A stretch of DNA of 64,000 nucleotides from assembly GCA_016200545.1 (NCBI GenBank), contig JACQEO010000028.1, positions 20,728-84,727 of the forward strand, given 5' to 3'. Under the pieces are notes generated by a model. That model did no database searches and was not told the origin of the DNA. It worked only from the letters and a program-made list of their open reading frames with translations. The translations under genes and the position numbers were made by a program. The stretch is from Deltaproteobacteria bacterium (GTDB taxonomy: Bacteria; Desulfobacterota; Binatia; UTPRO1). Within the stretch, counting starts at the first letter, position 1; every line of letters begins with the position of its first letter. This document shows, in pieces, positions 1 through 8,693 of the stretch.

Positions 1-2
1 AC

Positions 3-389
3 GTCACCGTCGACAACATGCACCTGACGCTCGCGGAGTTCTACGCGCGCGGACTCGAAGAGACGCGCGCCGTCGAGACGATCGCCATTGACGCCGACCT
101 CGAACAGATCTTCTTCCGCAAGGGCCGGCGGCGAACGGCGTTGAAGCCCGCGGCCGAGATCATCGAGCAGCATCGCGTCGCGCTCACTGATACGCTCGCG
201 TATTGGACCGGCGCCCACCGCCCGCTCGTGCGACGGCTCCTGCGGCGCATGGCGCGGCGCGCGCGCGAGCTCGATCTCTTCGGCACCCAGGGGCATGAGG
301 CGGAGTATCTGGTGCCCCTCACCGCGTTCGGCACCACCCTCGCGATGCATTCCGTCACCAACGGCGGTTTCGAGCACGGCGCGCACTGA
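3..389 (+). CDS. C-terminal fragment of a putative zinc-binding metallopeptidase
   Basis: The frame is open from the left edge, so the gene begins outside the window; about 128 residues and the stop are visible. The segment contains LAYWTGAHRPLVRRLLRRM, then RELDLFG and a hydrophobic stretch. I recall this pattern from the C-terminal half of putative zinc-binding metallopeptidases (Peptidase_Mx type). Those genes often sit just upstream of an ATP-grasp ligase, as here. No HExxH motif is visible, since it would lie upstream of the edge. The family call rests on pattern memory and context. The fact that this is a gene end is firmer, because the next gene starts about 90 bases later on the same strand. 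Confidence 0.5.
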   Translation, partial: VTVDNMHLTLAEFYARGLEETRAVETIAIDADLEQIFFRKGRRRTALKPAAEIIEQHRVALTDTLAYWTGAHRPLVRRLLRRMARRARELDLFGTQGHEAEYLVPLTAFGTTLAMHSVTNGGFEHGAH

Positions 390-481
390 ACAACGAGCGC
401 CGCGGTCTCGAATTTTTCATCACCGCGTACGCTGCATTTTGTTCTTCTTTTGCGACATTGCTTGATGCTATCCTTGTGACG

Positions 482-1501
482 ATGCCGAAGCTGCGAGTGG
501 GCATATTGTACGACGGGTGGGACGACGAGGCGGAGGGCGCAGCGGAGGACAAAACCCCGCGTCGCAAACGTCGCCGCGAAAAAGCGGATCATGAAGAGGT
601 GCACGAGGCCCTGAAGAAACTGGGCCACGACCCCTTCTATCACGTCCTCGACGGCCGAGCGGTGACCCTGCACGCACTCGCTGATCAGCGCGCCGACCTC
701 TACTTCAATCTCGCGGAGTCGTACGCCGGCGACGACACCAAAGAGATGAACGTCGCCGCATACTTGGAGCTGCTCGGCCGGCGCTTCACCGGCACCGGAT
801 CGCACGGGCTCTACCTCGCGCAGGACAAGGCGCTGGCGAAGAAAATCTTTGCGTTTCACGGCATCCGCACGCCGTATTTCATGACCGGATACCGCGGCCG
901 CCTCGATTGGGCGCACGACATTCACTTTCCCGTCATCGTCAAGCCGGCACTCGAAGATGGTTCGATCGGGATCCGCTTCAGCGCAGTCGTCGGCAGCTTG
1001 AAAGAGCTGATGGAGCGCATCGACGGTGTGCACGCGCAGTTCGACGCGCCGGTGCTCATCGAGGAGTACATCGAGGGCCGTGAGATCTACGTCGCTGTGC
1101 TCGGTAACCGCGATCCCGAAGCGCTGCCGATCGTCGAGCTCGATCTCTCGCAGCTACCGGAGGGAACGCCGCGGATCGCCGGCACCGAGGTCAAATGGGA
1201 GCAAGGCACGGCCGCCTACCGCAACACGCAGCCCTTCTTCCCCGACGACCTCGACGAGGAGACGGAACGCCGCCTCAAGGAGACGGCGTGCGCCGCCTAC
1301 CAGGCGCTCAAGCTCCGCGACTACGGCCGCATCGACATTCGCCTCGACGCGCAGGGAAACGCCCACGTCATCGAGGTGAACCCCAACCCGTGGCTGCTAT
1401 CGAGCGCGGAATTCGCGAAGGCCGCCAAGAAGTCGGGCCACCAGCACTGCCAGCTGATCGGCGAGATCGTCGAGCTCGCCATGTCGCGCTACGGCGCCTG
1501 A
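482..1501 (+). CDS. ATP-grasp ligase, D-alanine-D-alanine ligase-like
   Basis: Probable cytoplasmic ATP-dependent carboxylate-amine ligase. The N-terminal segment (MPKLRVGILYDGW) is followed by an acidic/basic insert. The ATP-grasp core shows the nucleotide-binding stretch FPVIVKPALEDGSIGI, the EEYIEGREIYVAVLG strand and the metal-binding end DIRLDAQGNAHVIEVNPNP. It is distinct from the true ddl inside the dcw cluster. The substrate is unknown; family members next to a zinc-dependent peptidase are usually annotated only as D-Ala-D-Ala ligase-like. The start was set at ATG 482, because the conserved N-terminus begins there; GTG 476 and TTG 458 are in-frame alternatives. It probably forms a unit with the upstream peptidase fragment. 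Confidence 0.85.
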   Translation: MPKLRVGILYDGWDDEAEGAAEDKTPRRKRRREKADHEEVHEALKKLGHDPFYHVLDGRAVTLHALADQRADLYFNLAESYAGDDTKEMNVAAYLELLGRRFTGTGSHGLYLAQDKALAKKIFAFHGIRTPYFMTGYRGRLDWAHDIHFPVIVKPALEDGSIGIRFSAVVGSLKELMERIDGVHAQFDAPVLIEEYIEGREIYVAVLGNRDPEALPIVELDLSQLPEGTPRIAGTEVKWEQGTAAYRNTQPFFPDDLDEETERRLKETACAAYQALKLRDYGRIDIRLDAQGNAHVIEVNPNPWLLSSAEFAKAAKKSGHQHCQLIGEIVELAMSRYGA

Positions 1502-1590
1502 TCACGTCACGGTGCGCCGCGACCATCGCCGCTACGCGGCGCGCGCGGCGGCATGGGGACGCGTCGCCTGCTCCACCCTCTCCATGAAGG

Positions 1591-2061
1591 CTAGTCCCAG
1601 GTCCAATCCTTGCGGGCGGTGCTCGTCTCGTCGTTCTCGTCCGCCTCTTCCGTGAGGTCGATCGGAATCTCGGCGGCGCAGAAGCGGCACACCCGCGCCG
1701 CCAGCTTCACCAGCTCGGCGCAACGCGGGCACGCGCGCAGACCGCTGGTGTCGGCGACGCCGATGCGCGCCAGATTCGACTGGTACTCTTCGATCAGCTC
1801 CTTCAGGCGCTCCGCATCCGGGTTCGCGTGCCCGCGGCTGCGCAGCGGATCGGTACCGCCCGACGAGTGCACGACGATCTCCGACCACAGCGCGCCGCGT
1901 GCGATCGTGACTGACGATACCTGCCGGATGCTGATGCTCTCCTCGAGCCGACCGATGAGCGAGGACTTGACGCGCGTCACGTGCCGGTCGCTCACCTCGA
2001 GAACCGTCGGAAACAGGCGATTGCCCGGCGACCACCGACTCGCCCGAAAGCGATGCATCAT
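1591..2061 (-). CDS. PH-like domain and zinc-ribbon protein of unknown function
   Basis: About 156 residues. The N-terminal two thirds (RLFPTVLEVSDRHVTRVKSS onward) look like a bacterial pleckstrin-homology-type fold. The C-terminal part carries two CxxC pairs (CPRCAELVKLAARVCRFC), a zinc ribbon. The end is acidic. No transmembrane segment is seen. ATG 2061 was chosen because a GGAGGGGAAGGGG purine run lies directly upstream; a GTG at 2076 is possible. The gene stands alone between convergent and co-oriented neighbours. The function is unknown; the domain combination suggests a small scaffold or binding protein, which is inference. Confidence 0.7.
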   Translation of the reverse strand: MMHRFRASRWSPGNRLFPTVLEVSDRHVTRVKSSLIGRLEESISIRQVSSVTIARGALWSEIVVHSSGGTDPLRSRGHANPDAERLKELIEEYQSNLARIGVADTSGLRACPRCAELVKLAARVCRFCAAEIPIDLTEEADENDETSTARKDWTWD

Positions 2062-2150
2062 CCCCTTCCCCTCCACCGTGGCATTGTACGTCAGCCACCG
2101 CTGCGATCGCCAGCGTCGCCGGGTGGCGAGGGGTTCGGGCCTGCGCTACA

Positions 2151-2810
2151 TCAGGGCGACGTCCGCAGGGCACGCTCCTCGGTCGGTCGCGCCGCCCACC
2201 ACAGCAGCGCCCCGGCAATGACGAAGCCGAAGATCGTGAAGGCCGCCTGGCCGCTGGACGAGAGCGCGGGTTGCGGCACGAACCCGAAGACGTTGTTGGC
2301 CCAGATCGCCATGAGGACGAGGAACATGAGCAGCAGCCGGTGGTTGCCGCCGTCGTACCAGCGCCACGCGAGCAAGCACCATCCGAGCTCGACGAGGAAG
2401 AACGCGAGCGGGTGCGTCGCCAGTCCCGTTCCGAGCAGCACGTCGTGGTTCATGCCGAGGCCGACGAGCGGCATGTCCGCGCGGTGGCTCACGACGTCGA
2501 GGACGAAGTGCGAGAAGACGGCGAGACCGAGTGCGACGCCGACGCTCGTCGACCGCCACACGCGACCCGCCAACCATCCGAGCGCGACGCTGTAGAGCAC
2601 CGACACGAGGAGCGAATGCGAGTACCCGATGTGCAACTCCCAGTTGCGGAAGACCGGCGGGTCGTGCACCACGACGCGCTCGAGGCCGATCATCACGAAC
2701 ACGCCGAAGAGGAAGTCGAGAAAGGCCGTCCCCGCGAGCAAGGGCCCGAGCGGCGCCTCGCGGACGCGTGCCTTCAAGGCAAAACCCGCGGCGAGGTGAC
2801 CGACGAACAC
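2151..2810 (-). CDS. Predicted membrane metal-dependent hydrolase-like protein (YdjM/LexA-binding hydrolase type)
   Basis: Around 219 residues with about five hydrophobic segments, including LLLMFLVLMAIWANNVFGFV near the C-terminus. Conserved histidine/aspartate positions lie in GYSHSLLVSVLY and FSHFVLDVVSHRADMP. This SHS...SH..LD pattern is typical of the inner-membrane YdjM-like family (predicted metal-dependent hydrolases); their biochemical role is not settled. The start is GTG 2810 (VFVGHLAAGFALK), since residues further upstream are low-complexity arginine-rich and would overlap the divergent enoyl-CoA hydratase gene. The 80-base gap to that gene presumably holds both promoters; no clear consensus was seen. 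Confidence 0.75.
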   Translation of the reverse strand: MFVGHLAAGFALKARVREAPLGPLLAGTAFLDFLFGVFVMIGLERVVVHDPPVFRNWELHIGYSHSLLVSVLYSVALGWLAGRVWRSTSVGVALGLAVFSHFVLDVVSHRADMPLVGLGMNHDVLLGTGLATHPLAFFLVELGWCLLAWRWYDGGNHRLLLMFLVLMAIWANNVFGFVPQPALSSSGQAAFTIFGFVIAGALLWWAARPTEERALRTSP

Positions 2811-2890
2811 GCGCGCTGCATACGTGGCAATGCGCGCCCTCGTCAATGGTCCGCTGCGCGCGCCGCGCGCCGTCGCTGCGGAGTCGCGCG

Positions 2891-3682
2891 ATGACCGCCT
2901 TCGGCGTCGACGTCCGCCGCGAGGCGGAGGGTGTCGCGTGGCTCGTGTTGCGCAATCCCGAGCGCCTGAACGCGGTGCGCCTCGAAATGTGGCAGGCGAT
3001 CCCGGCGCTGATGGGCGCACTCGAGGGCGATCCCGCCGTACGCGTCGTCGTCATGCGCGGCGACGGCACCGAGGCGTTCGCCTCCGGCGCCGACATCTCC
3101 GAGTTCACGACACATCGCCGGGATGCCGGCTCGGCGGCGGCGTACGAGCACACGACGGCGCAGGCGTTCGACGCCCTCACGGCGTTCGCGAAGCCGCTCG
3201 TGGCGATGATCCACGGCGTCTGTATCGGCGGCGGTCTGGCGCTCGCGGCGAGCGCGGACCTGCGCATCTCGGCCGACGACACAAGCTTCGCAGTTCCCGC
3301 CGCCCGTCTCGGCCTTGGCTACCACCTGAATGGGGTCGAGCGTTTGGTGCGCCTCCTCGGCCCGTCGGCGGCCGCGGATCTCTTCTTCTCAGCGCGGCGC
3401 TGCGACGCCGCCGAGGCGCTCCGCATCGGGCTCGTAAACCAGGTGGTTGCGAAGGCCGACCTCGAGGCGTTCACCGCTCAGTACGCGGGCGCCATCGCCG
3501 CCAACGCGCCGCTGACCCTGCGCGCCGCCAAGCGCGCGATCCTCGAGGTGCAACGCGACCCGGCGCGCCGCGATCCGGAGGCGGTACGTGCACTCATCGC
3601 CGCGTGCTTCGAGAGCGCCGACTACGCCGAGGGCGTGCGTGCGTTTCTCGAGAAGCGCGCGCCGCGCTTTCGCGGCGCGTGA
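2891..3682 (+). CDS. Enoyl-CoA hydratase/isomerase family protein (crotonase fold)
   Basis: 263 residues, the normal length for a crotonase. Visible family features are the N-terminal LRNPERLNAV motif, the oxyanion-hole/CoA region GADISEF, and the second oxyanion-hole helix MIHGVCIGGGLALAASADLR. The C-terminus (LRAAKRAI ... YAEGVRAFLEKR) is standard. Such enzymes hydrate or isomerise acyl-CoA thioesters in the cytoplasm during fatty-acid or related catabolism. The glutamate often seen at the first catalytic position appears replaced in the LGYHLNGVERLVRLLG stretch, so hydratase activity proper is uncertain. ATG 2891 fits the domain start. No operon partner is evident. Confidence 0.9.
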   Translation: MTAFGVDVRREAEGVAWLVLRNPERLNAVRLEMWQAIPALMGALEGDPAVRVVVMRGDGTEAFASGADISEFTTHRRDAGSAAAYEHTTAQAFDALTAFAKPLVAMIHGVCIGGGLALAASADLRISADDTSFAVPAARLGLGYHLNGVERLVRLLGPSAAADLFFSARRCDAAEALRIGLVNQVVAKADLEAFTAQYAGAIAANAPLTLRAAKRAILEVQRDPARRDPEAVRALIAACFESADYAEGVRAFLEKRAPRFRGA

Positions 3683-3762
3683 GCCCTTGAGCCCTTGATG
3701 ACGCCCCCGCGCCGCTGCGCGGCGCGATGGGCTCGCGCCCGGGAGTCAATCCCGGCCGCTCC

Positions 3763-4152
3763 TCACCGCTCGGCGATCACCTGCGCGAGCGCGAGCGCCG
3801 CGGTGTGCGTCAGCGCGAGGTGCAGGCGGACGATCCCGGCGGCGGCCGCCGTGAGCGCGGTCCGCCCGCGCAGGACGATCGCGGGGCGCCCGTCGCTTGG
3901 GCGCACGACCTCGATGTCGAGCCAGGTCGCGTGGCGACCCCAGCCGACGCCGAGCGCCTTCATCGTCGCCTCCTTCGCGGCGAAACGGGCGGCATAGCTC
4001 TCGAAGCGGCCGTGGCCGCGGCTCTCGGCGTACGCGCGCTCGCGGTCGGTGAACACGCGCGCCAGGAAGCGTGCGCCCGTCCGCGGATGCTCGATCGCGG
4101 CGCGCACACGCGTCACCTCGGCGAGGTCGACGCCGGTGCCGACGATGCTCAC
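3763..4152 (-). CDS. acpS: Holo-[acyl-carrier-protein] synthase
   Basis: Transfers 4'-phosphopantetheine from CoA to apo-acyl carrier protein, activating fatty-acid synthesis. The 129-residue length is right for the AcpS family. Key motifs are present: IVGTGVDLAEV at the N-terminus (metal-binding Asp), then FTDRERAYAESRGH and ARFAAKEATMKALG (the conserved FAAKEA.KALG helix). A C-terminal strand LHLALTHTAALALAQVI completes the fold. The start is GTG 4152, directly before SIVGTG and 20 bases after the stop of the radical SAM gene, so the two are probably co-transcribed. Confidence 0.92.
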   Translation of the reverse strand: MSIVGTGVDLAEVTRVRAAIEHPRTGARFLARVFTDRERAYAESRGHGRFESYAARFAAKEATMKALGVGWGRHATWLDIEVVRPSDGRPAIVLRGRTALTAAAAGIVRLHLALTHTAALALAQVIAER

Positions 4153-4171
4153 CGCGACTTCACCGCGCGCC

Positions 4172-5896
4172 TCAGCAGGCGCCGCAGAGGCGGCAGGTGG
4201 TGACGTCACAGGGCGCCGTCTGCCTCTCCTCGTAGGCGCGGGTGCGCTCGACCCACAGGAACCGCTTGTGGAGCGCGTGGTCGATGAAGTCCCACGGCAG
4301 GATCTCGTCGACAGCGTAGGCACGACCCACGTAGAAGTCGGGATCGACGCCGCCGTCGCCGGCGTTGCGGCGCCGATCCTGGACGACACGCCACCAGTCG
4401 CCGTCCGCCGCATGGATCGCGAGCAGCAGGCGTGCGACGCGACGGTCGCCGCGCGAGAGCAACGTCGCGTAGTAGGCCTCGCGCGGTGATTCGACGTCGC
4501 ACGTGACCCTCGGGAGTCGCCCGATCTCACGGCGCAGGTATTCGATCTTGCCCTTCAGCGACCTCAGATCCTCCATCGGCTCCCACTGGAGCGGCGTCCA
4601 CGGCTTGGGGCCGAAGGGGTTGATCGAGAGCGTCAGGCGCTGAACGCGGCCGTCACGCTGAAAACGTGCGCGGATTTTCTTCGTCAACTCGACGATCCCG
4701 ACGACGTCCTCGTGCGTCTCGGTCGGCAGCCCGATCATGAAGTAGAGTTTCATCGCGCGCACGCCGGAGCCGACGAGCCAGTCCGCGGCACGCAGGATCT
4801 CGGGCTCGGTCAAGTTTTTGTTGATGACTCGCCGCATGCGCTCGGAGCCCGCCTCGGGCGCGACCGTCACGCTGTGCGTGGCGCTGCGGCCGAGGGCGGT
4901 CGCGAGGCGACGGCTGATGACGTCGGCCTTGAGCGACGACGGCGACGGTCGGCCGCCGCGGTCGGCGATGAACTCGCAGAGCTCGGCGACGCCCGGCACG
5001 CTCGCCATCTCGGCGCCGACGAGGCCGATCGTCGGACGCACGGCGAGCCCTTCGGCGGCCGCGGCCCGCAAGGTCTCGACGCTGCGGCTACGGATCGGTC
5101 GGTACATGTATCCGGCGGCGCAGAAGCGGCAGCCCCACTCACAGCCACGGCTCGCCTCGACGAGGTACATGTCGCCGAAGACCGCCTCGGGCGCCAAGAC
5201 CTTCGACGCCGTCGGGAAGCGATCGAGGTCGGCGATGAGGCGACGCTGCACCACGCCGGCACCGGGGCCGCGGTAGCTGACCGATTGGATCGTGCCGTCG
5301 GCGGCATAGTCGATCGTGTAGCGATCCGGACGGTACGCGCCCGCGACCTCGGCCGCCGCGTCGAGGACACCGGCGCGTCCACCGCCGGCGTCGCGCGCGC
5401 CGACGTAGCGCGCGAGGAACTCCGGAATCATCTCCTCGCCCTCGCCGATCAGGAAGAGGTCGAAGAAGTCGGCGATCGGCTCGGGGTTGAGGAAGGTGGC
5501 GGGACCGCCGGCGACGAGCAGCGGACCGCCGGTGCGCCCGTCGCGCAGCGGCGTGATGCCTGCGCCCACGAGTATCTCGACGACGTGGAGGTAGTCCGAC
5601 TCGAACGAGATCGAGAACGCCACCAGCTCGAAGTCGCGGAGCGGCCGTCCCGACTCGAACGACACCACCTCGCGATCCTGGTCGTCGCGGTCGGGAAGGA
5701 ACGCGCGCTCGCAGCGCACACGCGGGTGACACGAGAGGATCTCGAACACCGCCTGAAACCCGAGGTTCGCCATCCCGACCGGATAGGTGTTCGGGTAGAC
5801 CAGGCAGACGGCAACGTCCCCGCCCACCGTCGGCTCGAAGAGCATCCGCTCCTGCGCGAGCCGCTGGCGCGCTCGTTCCCGTGGCCGTTGCCGCAT
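4172..5896 (-). CDS. B12-binding-type radical SAM protein (TIGR03960-like)
   Basis: 574 residues. The N-terminal half carries a cobalamin-domain-like region (VCLVYPNTYPVGMANLGFQA; LLVAGGPATFLNPEP). The central radical SAM domain has the 4Fe-4S motif CEWGCRFC (CxxxCxxC, near residue 250), followed by APEAGSERMRRVINK and LPTETHEDV. The C-terminal end has a CDVTTCRLCGAC cysteine cluster. This matches the widespread uncharacterised radical SAM family often fused or adjacent to a second radical SAM-linked domain; the substrate is not established. It lies downstream of ftsZ and upstream of acpS, but a hairpin separates it from ftsZ. ATG 5896 is the only plausible start. Confidence 0.85.
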   Translation of the reverse strand: MRQRPRERARQRLAQERMLFEPTVGGDVAVCLVYPNTYPVGMANLGFQAVFEILSCHPRVRCERAFLPDRDDQDREVVSFESGRPLRDFELVAFSISFESDYLHVVEILVGAGITPLRDGRTGGPLLVAGGPATFLNPEPIADFFDLFLIGEGEEMIPEFLARYVGARDAGGGRAGVLDAAAEVAGAYRPDRYTIDYAADGTIQSVSYRGPGAGVVQRRLIADLDRFPTASKVLAPEAVFGDMYLVEASRGCEWGCRFCAAGYMYRPIRSRSVETLRAAAAEGLAVRPTIGLVGAEMASVPGVAELCEFIADRGGRPSPSSLKADVISRRLATALGRSATHSVTVAPEAGSERMRRVINKNLTEPEILRAADWLVGSGVRAMKLYFMIGLPTETHEDVVGIVELTKKIRARFQRDGRVQRLTLSINPFGPKPWTPLQWEPMEDLRSLKGKIEYLRREIGRLPRVTCDVESPREAYYATLLSRGDRRVARLLLAIHAADGDWWRVVQDRRRNAGDGGVDPDFYVGRAYAVDEILPWDFIDHALHKRFLWVERTRAYEERQTAPCDVTTCRLCGAC

Positions 5897-5986
5897 CGTG
5901 AAGGGTCGTCGCTCGAACTCGCGACTTGACGATTATAGACAGCCGCGAGCGCGCGCCTCAAGCGTGACGGAAGAGGCCCGCAGGAC

Positions 5987-6009
5987 GCGCGCTCTCATGG
6001 AGAGCGCGC
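5987..6009 (-). terminator. Hairpin 3' of ftsZ, terminator-like but without a T-tract
   Basis: Perfect 10-bp inverted repeat GCGCGCTCTC / GAGAGCGCGC with a 3-nt loop, 17 bases beyond the ftsZ stop on the transcribed strand. No run of T follows it, so it may be a factor-dependent terminator or an RNA-stabilising end rather than a classical intrinsic terminator. Confidence 0.45.
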
Positions 6010-6025
6010 GCCGCGAGTGAGGTGA

Positions 6026-7267
6026 TCAGTCCGCCTGCTTGCGCAGGAACGTCGGGATGTCGAGGCTGTCGTCCTCGTCCGGGACGGTGAGGTCGATCGG
6101 CTCGCTGCGGTCGCCGTTGTTGTTGCCCGAGCGACGCCACATCGTGCCCTCGATGTCGTCGATGACGCCGACGCGCACGACGCGGCGCTGCGCGGCGGAC
6201 GCCGCGGCTTCACGGACGGGGTCGCGCGCCGGCTCGCGGTTGTAGGCGACACGCGCCGCCGCATGCTGCGAGGGGGCGGCGGTCGTCGGCGGCCGTTTCG
6301 TCTCTTCGCGTGGCTCGCCGAAGCCGGTCGCGATGACGGTGATGCGGATCTGATCCTTCATGCTCTCGTCGATGACGGCGCCGAAAATGATGTTGGCTTC
6401 GTCGTCGGCCTCCTCTTGGATCAGTGTCGCCGCCTCGTTTACCTCGTGCAGCCCGAGGTCGAGGCCACCGGTGATGTTGATGAGGACGCCGCGCGCGCCT
6501 TGGATCGAGACGTCTTCGAGGAGAGGACTCGAGATCGCCCTCTGCGCGGCCTCGACGGCGCGGTTCTCCCCGCTCGCGCTCGCCGCGCCCATGAGCGCCA
6601 TACCCATCTCGGACATGATCGTGCGCACGTCGTTGAAGTCGAGGTTGATGAGGCCGTGGACGGTGATGAGTTCGGAGATGCCGCGAACCGCTTGCAGGAG
6701 CACGTCGTCCGCCTTCTTGAAGGTCTCGAGGATGGAGGTGTTGCGGCCGGCGACGGCGAGGAGGCGTTGATTGGGAATGGCGATCAACGTGTCGACGTTG
6801 GCCTTGAGCTCGCGCATACCCTCTTCGGCCTGCTTGCCGCGTTTCTTCCCTTCGAAGAGGAACGGCTTCGTGACGACGCCGACGGTGAGGGCGCCCATCT
6901 CCTTGGCGACCCGCGCGACGATGGGCGCGCCGCCCGTGCCGGTACCGCCGCCCATGCCAGCCGTGATGAACACCATGTCGGCGCCGGTCAGGTACTCACG
7001 GATGCGCTCGAGGTCTTCGGTCGCAGCCTTGCGGCCTATCTCGGGATTGCCGCCGGCGCCGAGACCCTTCGTCACCTGCGAGCCGAGCTGTAGCTTCGCC
7101 GGAGCGAGATTGGCGGCGAGCGCCTGCGCATCGGTGTTGGCGCTGATGAAGTCGATGCCCTGGAGCCCGGCCGCGATCATGGTGTTGACCGCGTTGCCAC
7201 CTCCGCCACCGACTCCGACGACTTTGATTCGGGCGCTCGGCTGATCGCCATCGGACACTTTGCTCAT
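6026..7267 (-). CDS. ftsZ: Cell division protein FtsZ
   Basis: Tubulin-like GTPase that forms the cytokinetic ring at midcell. 413 residues. Visible signatures are [16 protein letters not shown] (N-terminal nucleotide loop), the tubulin signature [13 protein letters not shown], the T7 loop [11 protein letters not shown] and the C-terminal peptide [12 protein letters not shown], which binds FtsA/ZipA-type partners. ATG 7267 is preceded by GGAGGAGGGGCG. A second in-frame ATG at 7366 also has a strong AGGAGG, which would add about 33 residues; the shorter start matches the family. It is the last gene of the dcw cluster, 166 bases after ftsA, so a dedicated promoter is possible in that gap. Confidence 0.97.
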   Translation of the reverse strand: MSKVSDGDQPSARIKVVGVGGGGGNAVNTMIAAGLQGIDFISANTDAQALAANLAPAKLQLGSQVTKGLGAGGNPEIGRKAATEDLERIREYLTGADMVFITAGMGGGTGTGGAPIVARVAKEMGALTVGVVTKPFLFEGKKRGKQAEEGMRELKANVDTLIAIPNQRLLAVAGRNTSILETFKKADDVLLQAVRGISELITVHGLINLDFNDVRTIMSEMGMALMGAASASGENRAVEAAQRAISSPLLEDVSIQGARGVLINITGGLDLGLHEVNEAATLIQEEADDEANIIFGAVIDESMKDQIRITVIATGFGEPREETKRPPTTAAPSQHAAARVAYNREPARDPVREAAASAAQRRVVRVGVIDDIEGTMWRRSGNNNGDRSEPIDLTVPDEDDSLDIPTFLRKQAD

Positions 7268-7432
7268 CGCCCCTCCTCCTTCAACCTGCCTCGCCACCGG
7301 GCTCTCGCTCATAGGTGAGCGGCCACTGTGGCTTCCCCCTGCCCCGCGTCCATGCCGCCTCCTCATCCCGCACCTCCTGTAGCGCAATTCACCATCGCTG
7401 TCACCTATTTTCCCGCGATCATGCTGCGCTTT

Positions 7433-8659
7433 TTAAAAAAATACCCGGAGCCAATCGGTCATACGTTCACGTACCCGTCCAATGACACCCTGATCCCGCA
7501 TCGAGGTGACGCGTCCCACCCCGCCGCTGCCCGCGCCCGCGAGAACGAGGCCGACGACGCCGGCGTAGAGCGGGCTGCACACCAGGTCCGCAAGCGCGGT
7601 GACGTGTTGCGGGACGCCAATACGCACCGGCAGCCGCAGCGCCTGCTCCGCTACTTCCGTGACGCTGTCGAGGAGTGCCGTGCCGCCGGTCAGTACGACG
7701 CCGGAGGCAAGGCTGCCCTCGAAACCGGAGCGAATGATCTCGCGGCTCACCAGTGTGAAGATCTCCTCGACCCGCGGCTCGATGATCTCGCAGAGGATGT
7801 GGCGCGAGAGCACGCGCGGCTCGCGATCGGCGACGCTCGGCACCTCGATCGAGGTGTGCCGCGCCACCTTTTTGGCGCGTGCGCAGCCAAAGCGTTGCTT
7901 GATTTTCTCCGCTTCGAGGGTCGGGGTCCGGAGGCCGGCGGCGATGTCGTTGGTCAGGTGCGCGCCGCCGAGCGGCAGGACCGCGGTGTGCCGGACCGCG
8001 CCGCCGTGGAAGAGGACGACGTCGGTGGTGCCGCAGCCGACGTCGACCAGCGCCACGCCCAGGTCCTTTTCCTCTGGGGTGAGCGCGGCGTCGGCGGCCG
8101 CGAGTGGCTCGAGCACGATGTCATCGACGATCAGGCCCGCCTTCTTGCAGCACTTGAGGATGTTCTGCGACGCCGAGGCGTGGGCGGTGACGATGTGGAC
8201 CTTGGCCTCGAGGCGCACACCGGCCATGCCGAGAGGCTCCCTGATGCCCTCCTGGTCGTCGATGATGAACTCCTGCGGAAGGACGTGCAGCACCTCGCGG
8301 TCGGACGGAAGGGCCACGGCGCGGGCGGCATCGAGGACACGGTCGATGTCACCGGCCGAGACCTCGCCGTTGCGGACCGCCACCACGCCGTGACTGGTGA
8401 CGCCTCGCACGTGCGCGCCCGAGATGCTGGTTACGACCTGCCGGATCTCGCAGCCGGCCATCGCCTCGGCTTCGGCGACCGCCTTGCGGATGGCGGCGAC
8501 CGTCGACTCGAGGTGGACGATGACGCTCTTCCGCAACCCTCGTGACGGCGCGGTCCCGAGGCCGACGATCTCGATCCCGCGCTCGCCGACGCTTCCGACC
8601 AGCACGGTCGTCTTCGACGTCCCGAGGTCGAGGCCCGCCACCAACGTCCGCTTCGTCAT
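7433..8659 (-). CDS. ftsA: Cell division protein FtsA
   Basis: Actin-like ATPase that tethers FtsZ filaments to the membrane. 408 residues. The phosphate-1 motif LVAGLDLGTSKTTVLVG, the SHS2-type segment after GAHVRGVTSHGVV, and the phosphate-2 motif VDVGCGTTDVVLF are visible, as is VLTGGTALLDSV. The C-terminal WLRVFF is the amphipathic membrane-targeting helix end. ATG 8659 is the third of three closely spaced in-frame ATGs and fits the MTKRTLVAGLD start. It follows ftsQ with a short overlap of reading frames upstream and precedes ftsZ. Confidence 0.96.
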   Translation of the reverse strand: MTKRTLVAGLDLGTSKTTVLVGSVGERGIEIVGLGTAPSRGLRKSVIVHLESTVAAIRKAVAEAEAMAGCEIRQVVTSISGAHVRGVTSHGVVAVRNGEVSAGDIDRVLDAARAVALPSDREVLHVLPQEFIIDDQEGIREPLGMAGVRLEAKVHIVTAHASASQNILKCCKKAGLIVDDIVLEPLAAADAALTPEEKDLGVALVDVGCGTTDVVLFHGGAVRHTAVLPLGGAHLTNDIAAGLRTPTLEAEKIKQRFGCARAKKVARHTSIEVPSVADREPRVLSRHILCEIIEPRVEEIFTLVSREIIRSGFEGSLASGVVLTGGTALLDSVTEVAEQALRLPVRIGVPQHVTALADLVCSPLYAGVVGLVLAGAGSGGVGRVTSMRDQGVIGRVRERMTDWLRVFF

Positions 8660-8693
8660 CCCCATGCCCATCCGCGCCCCCGCGCGGCGGAGC

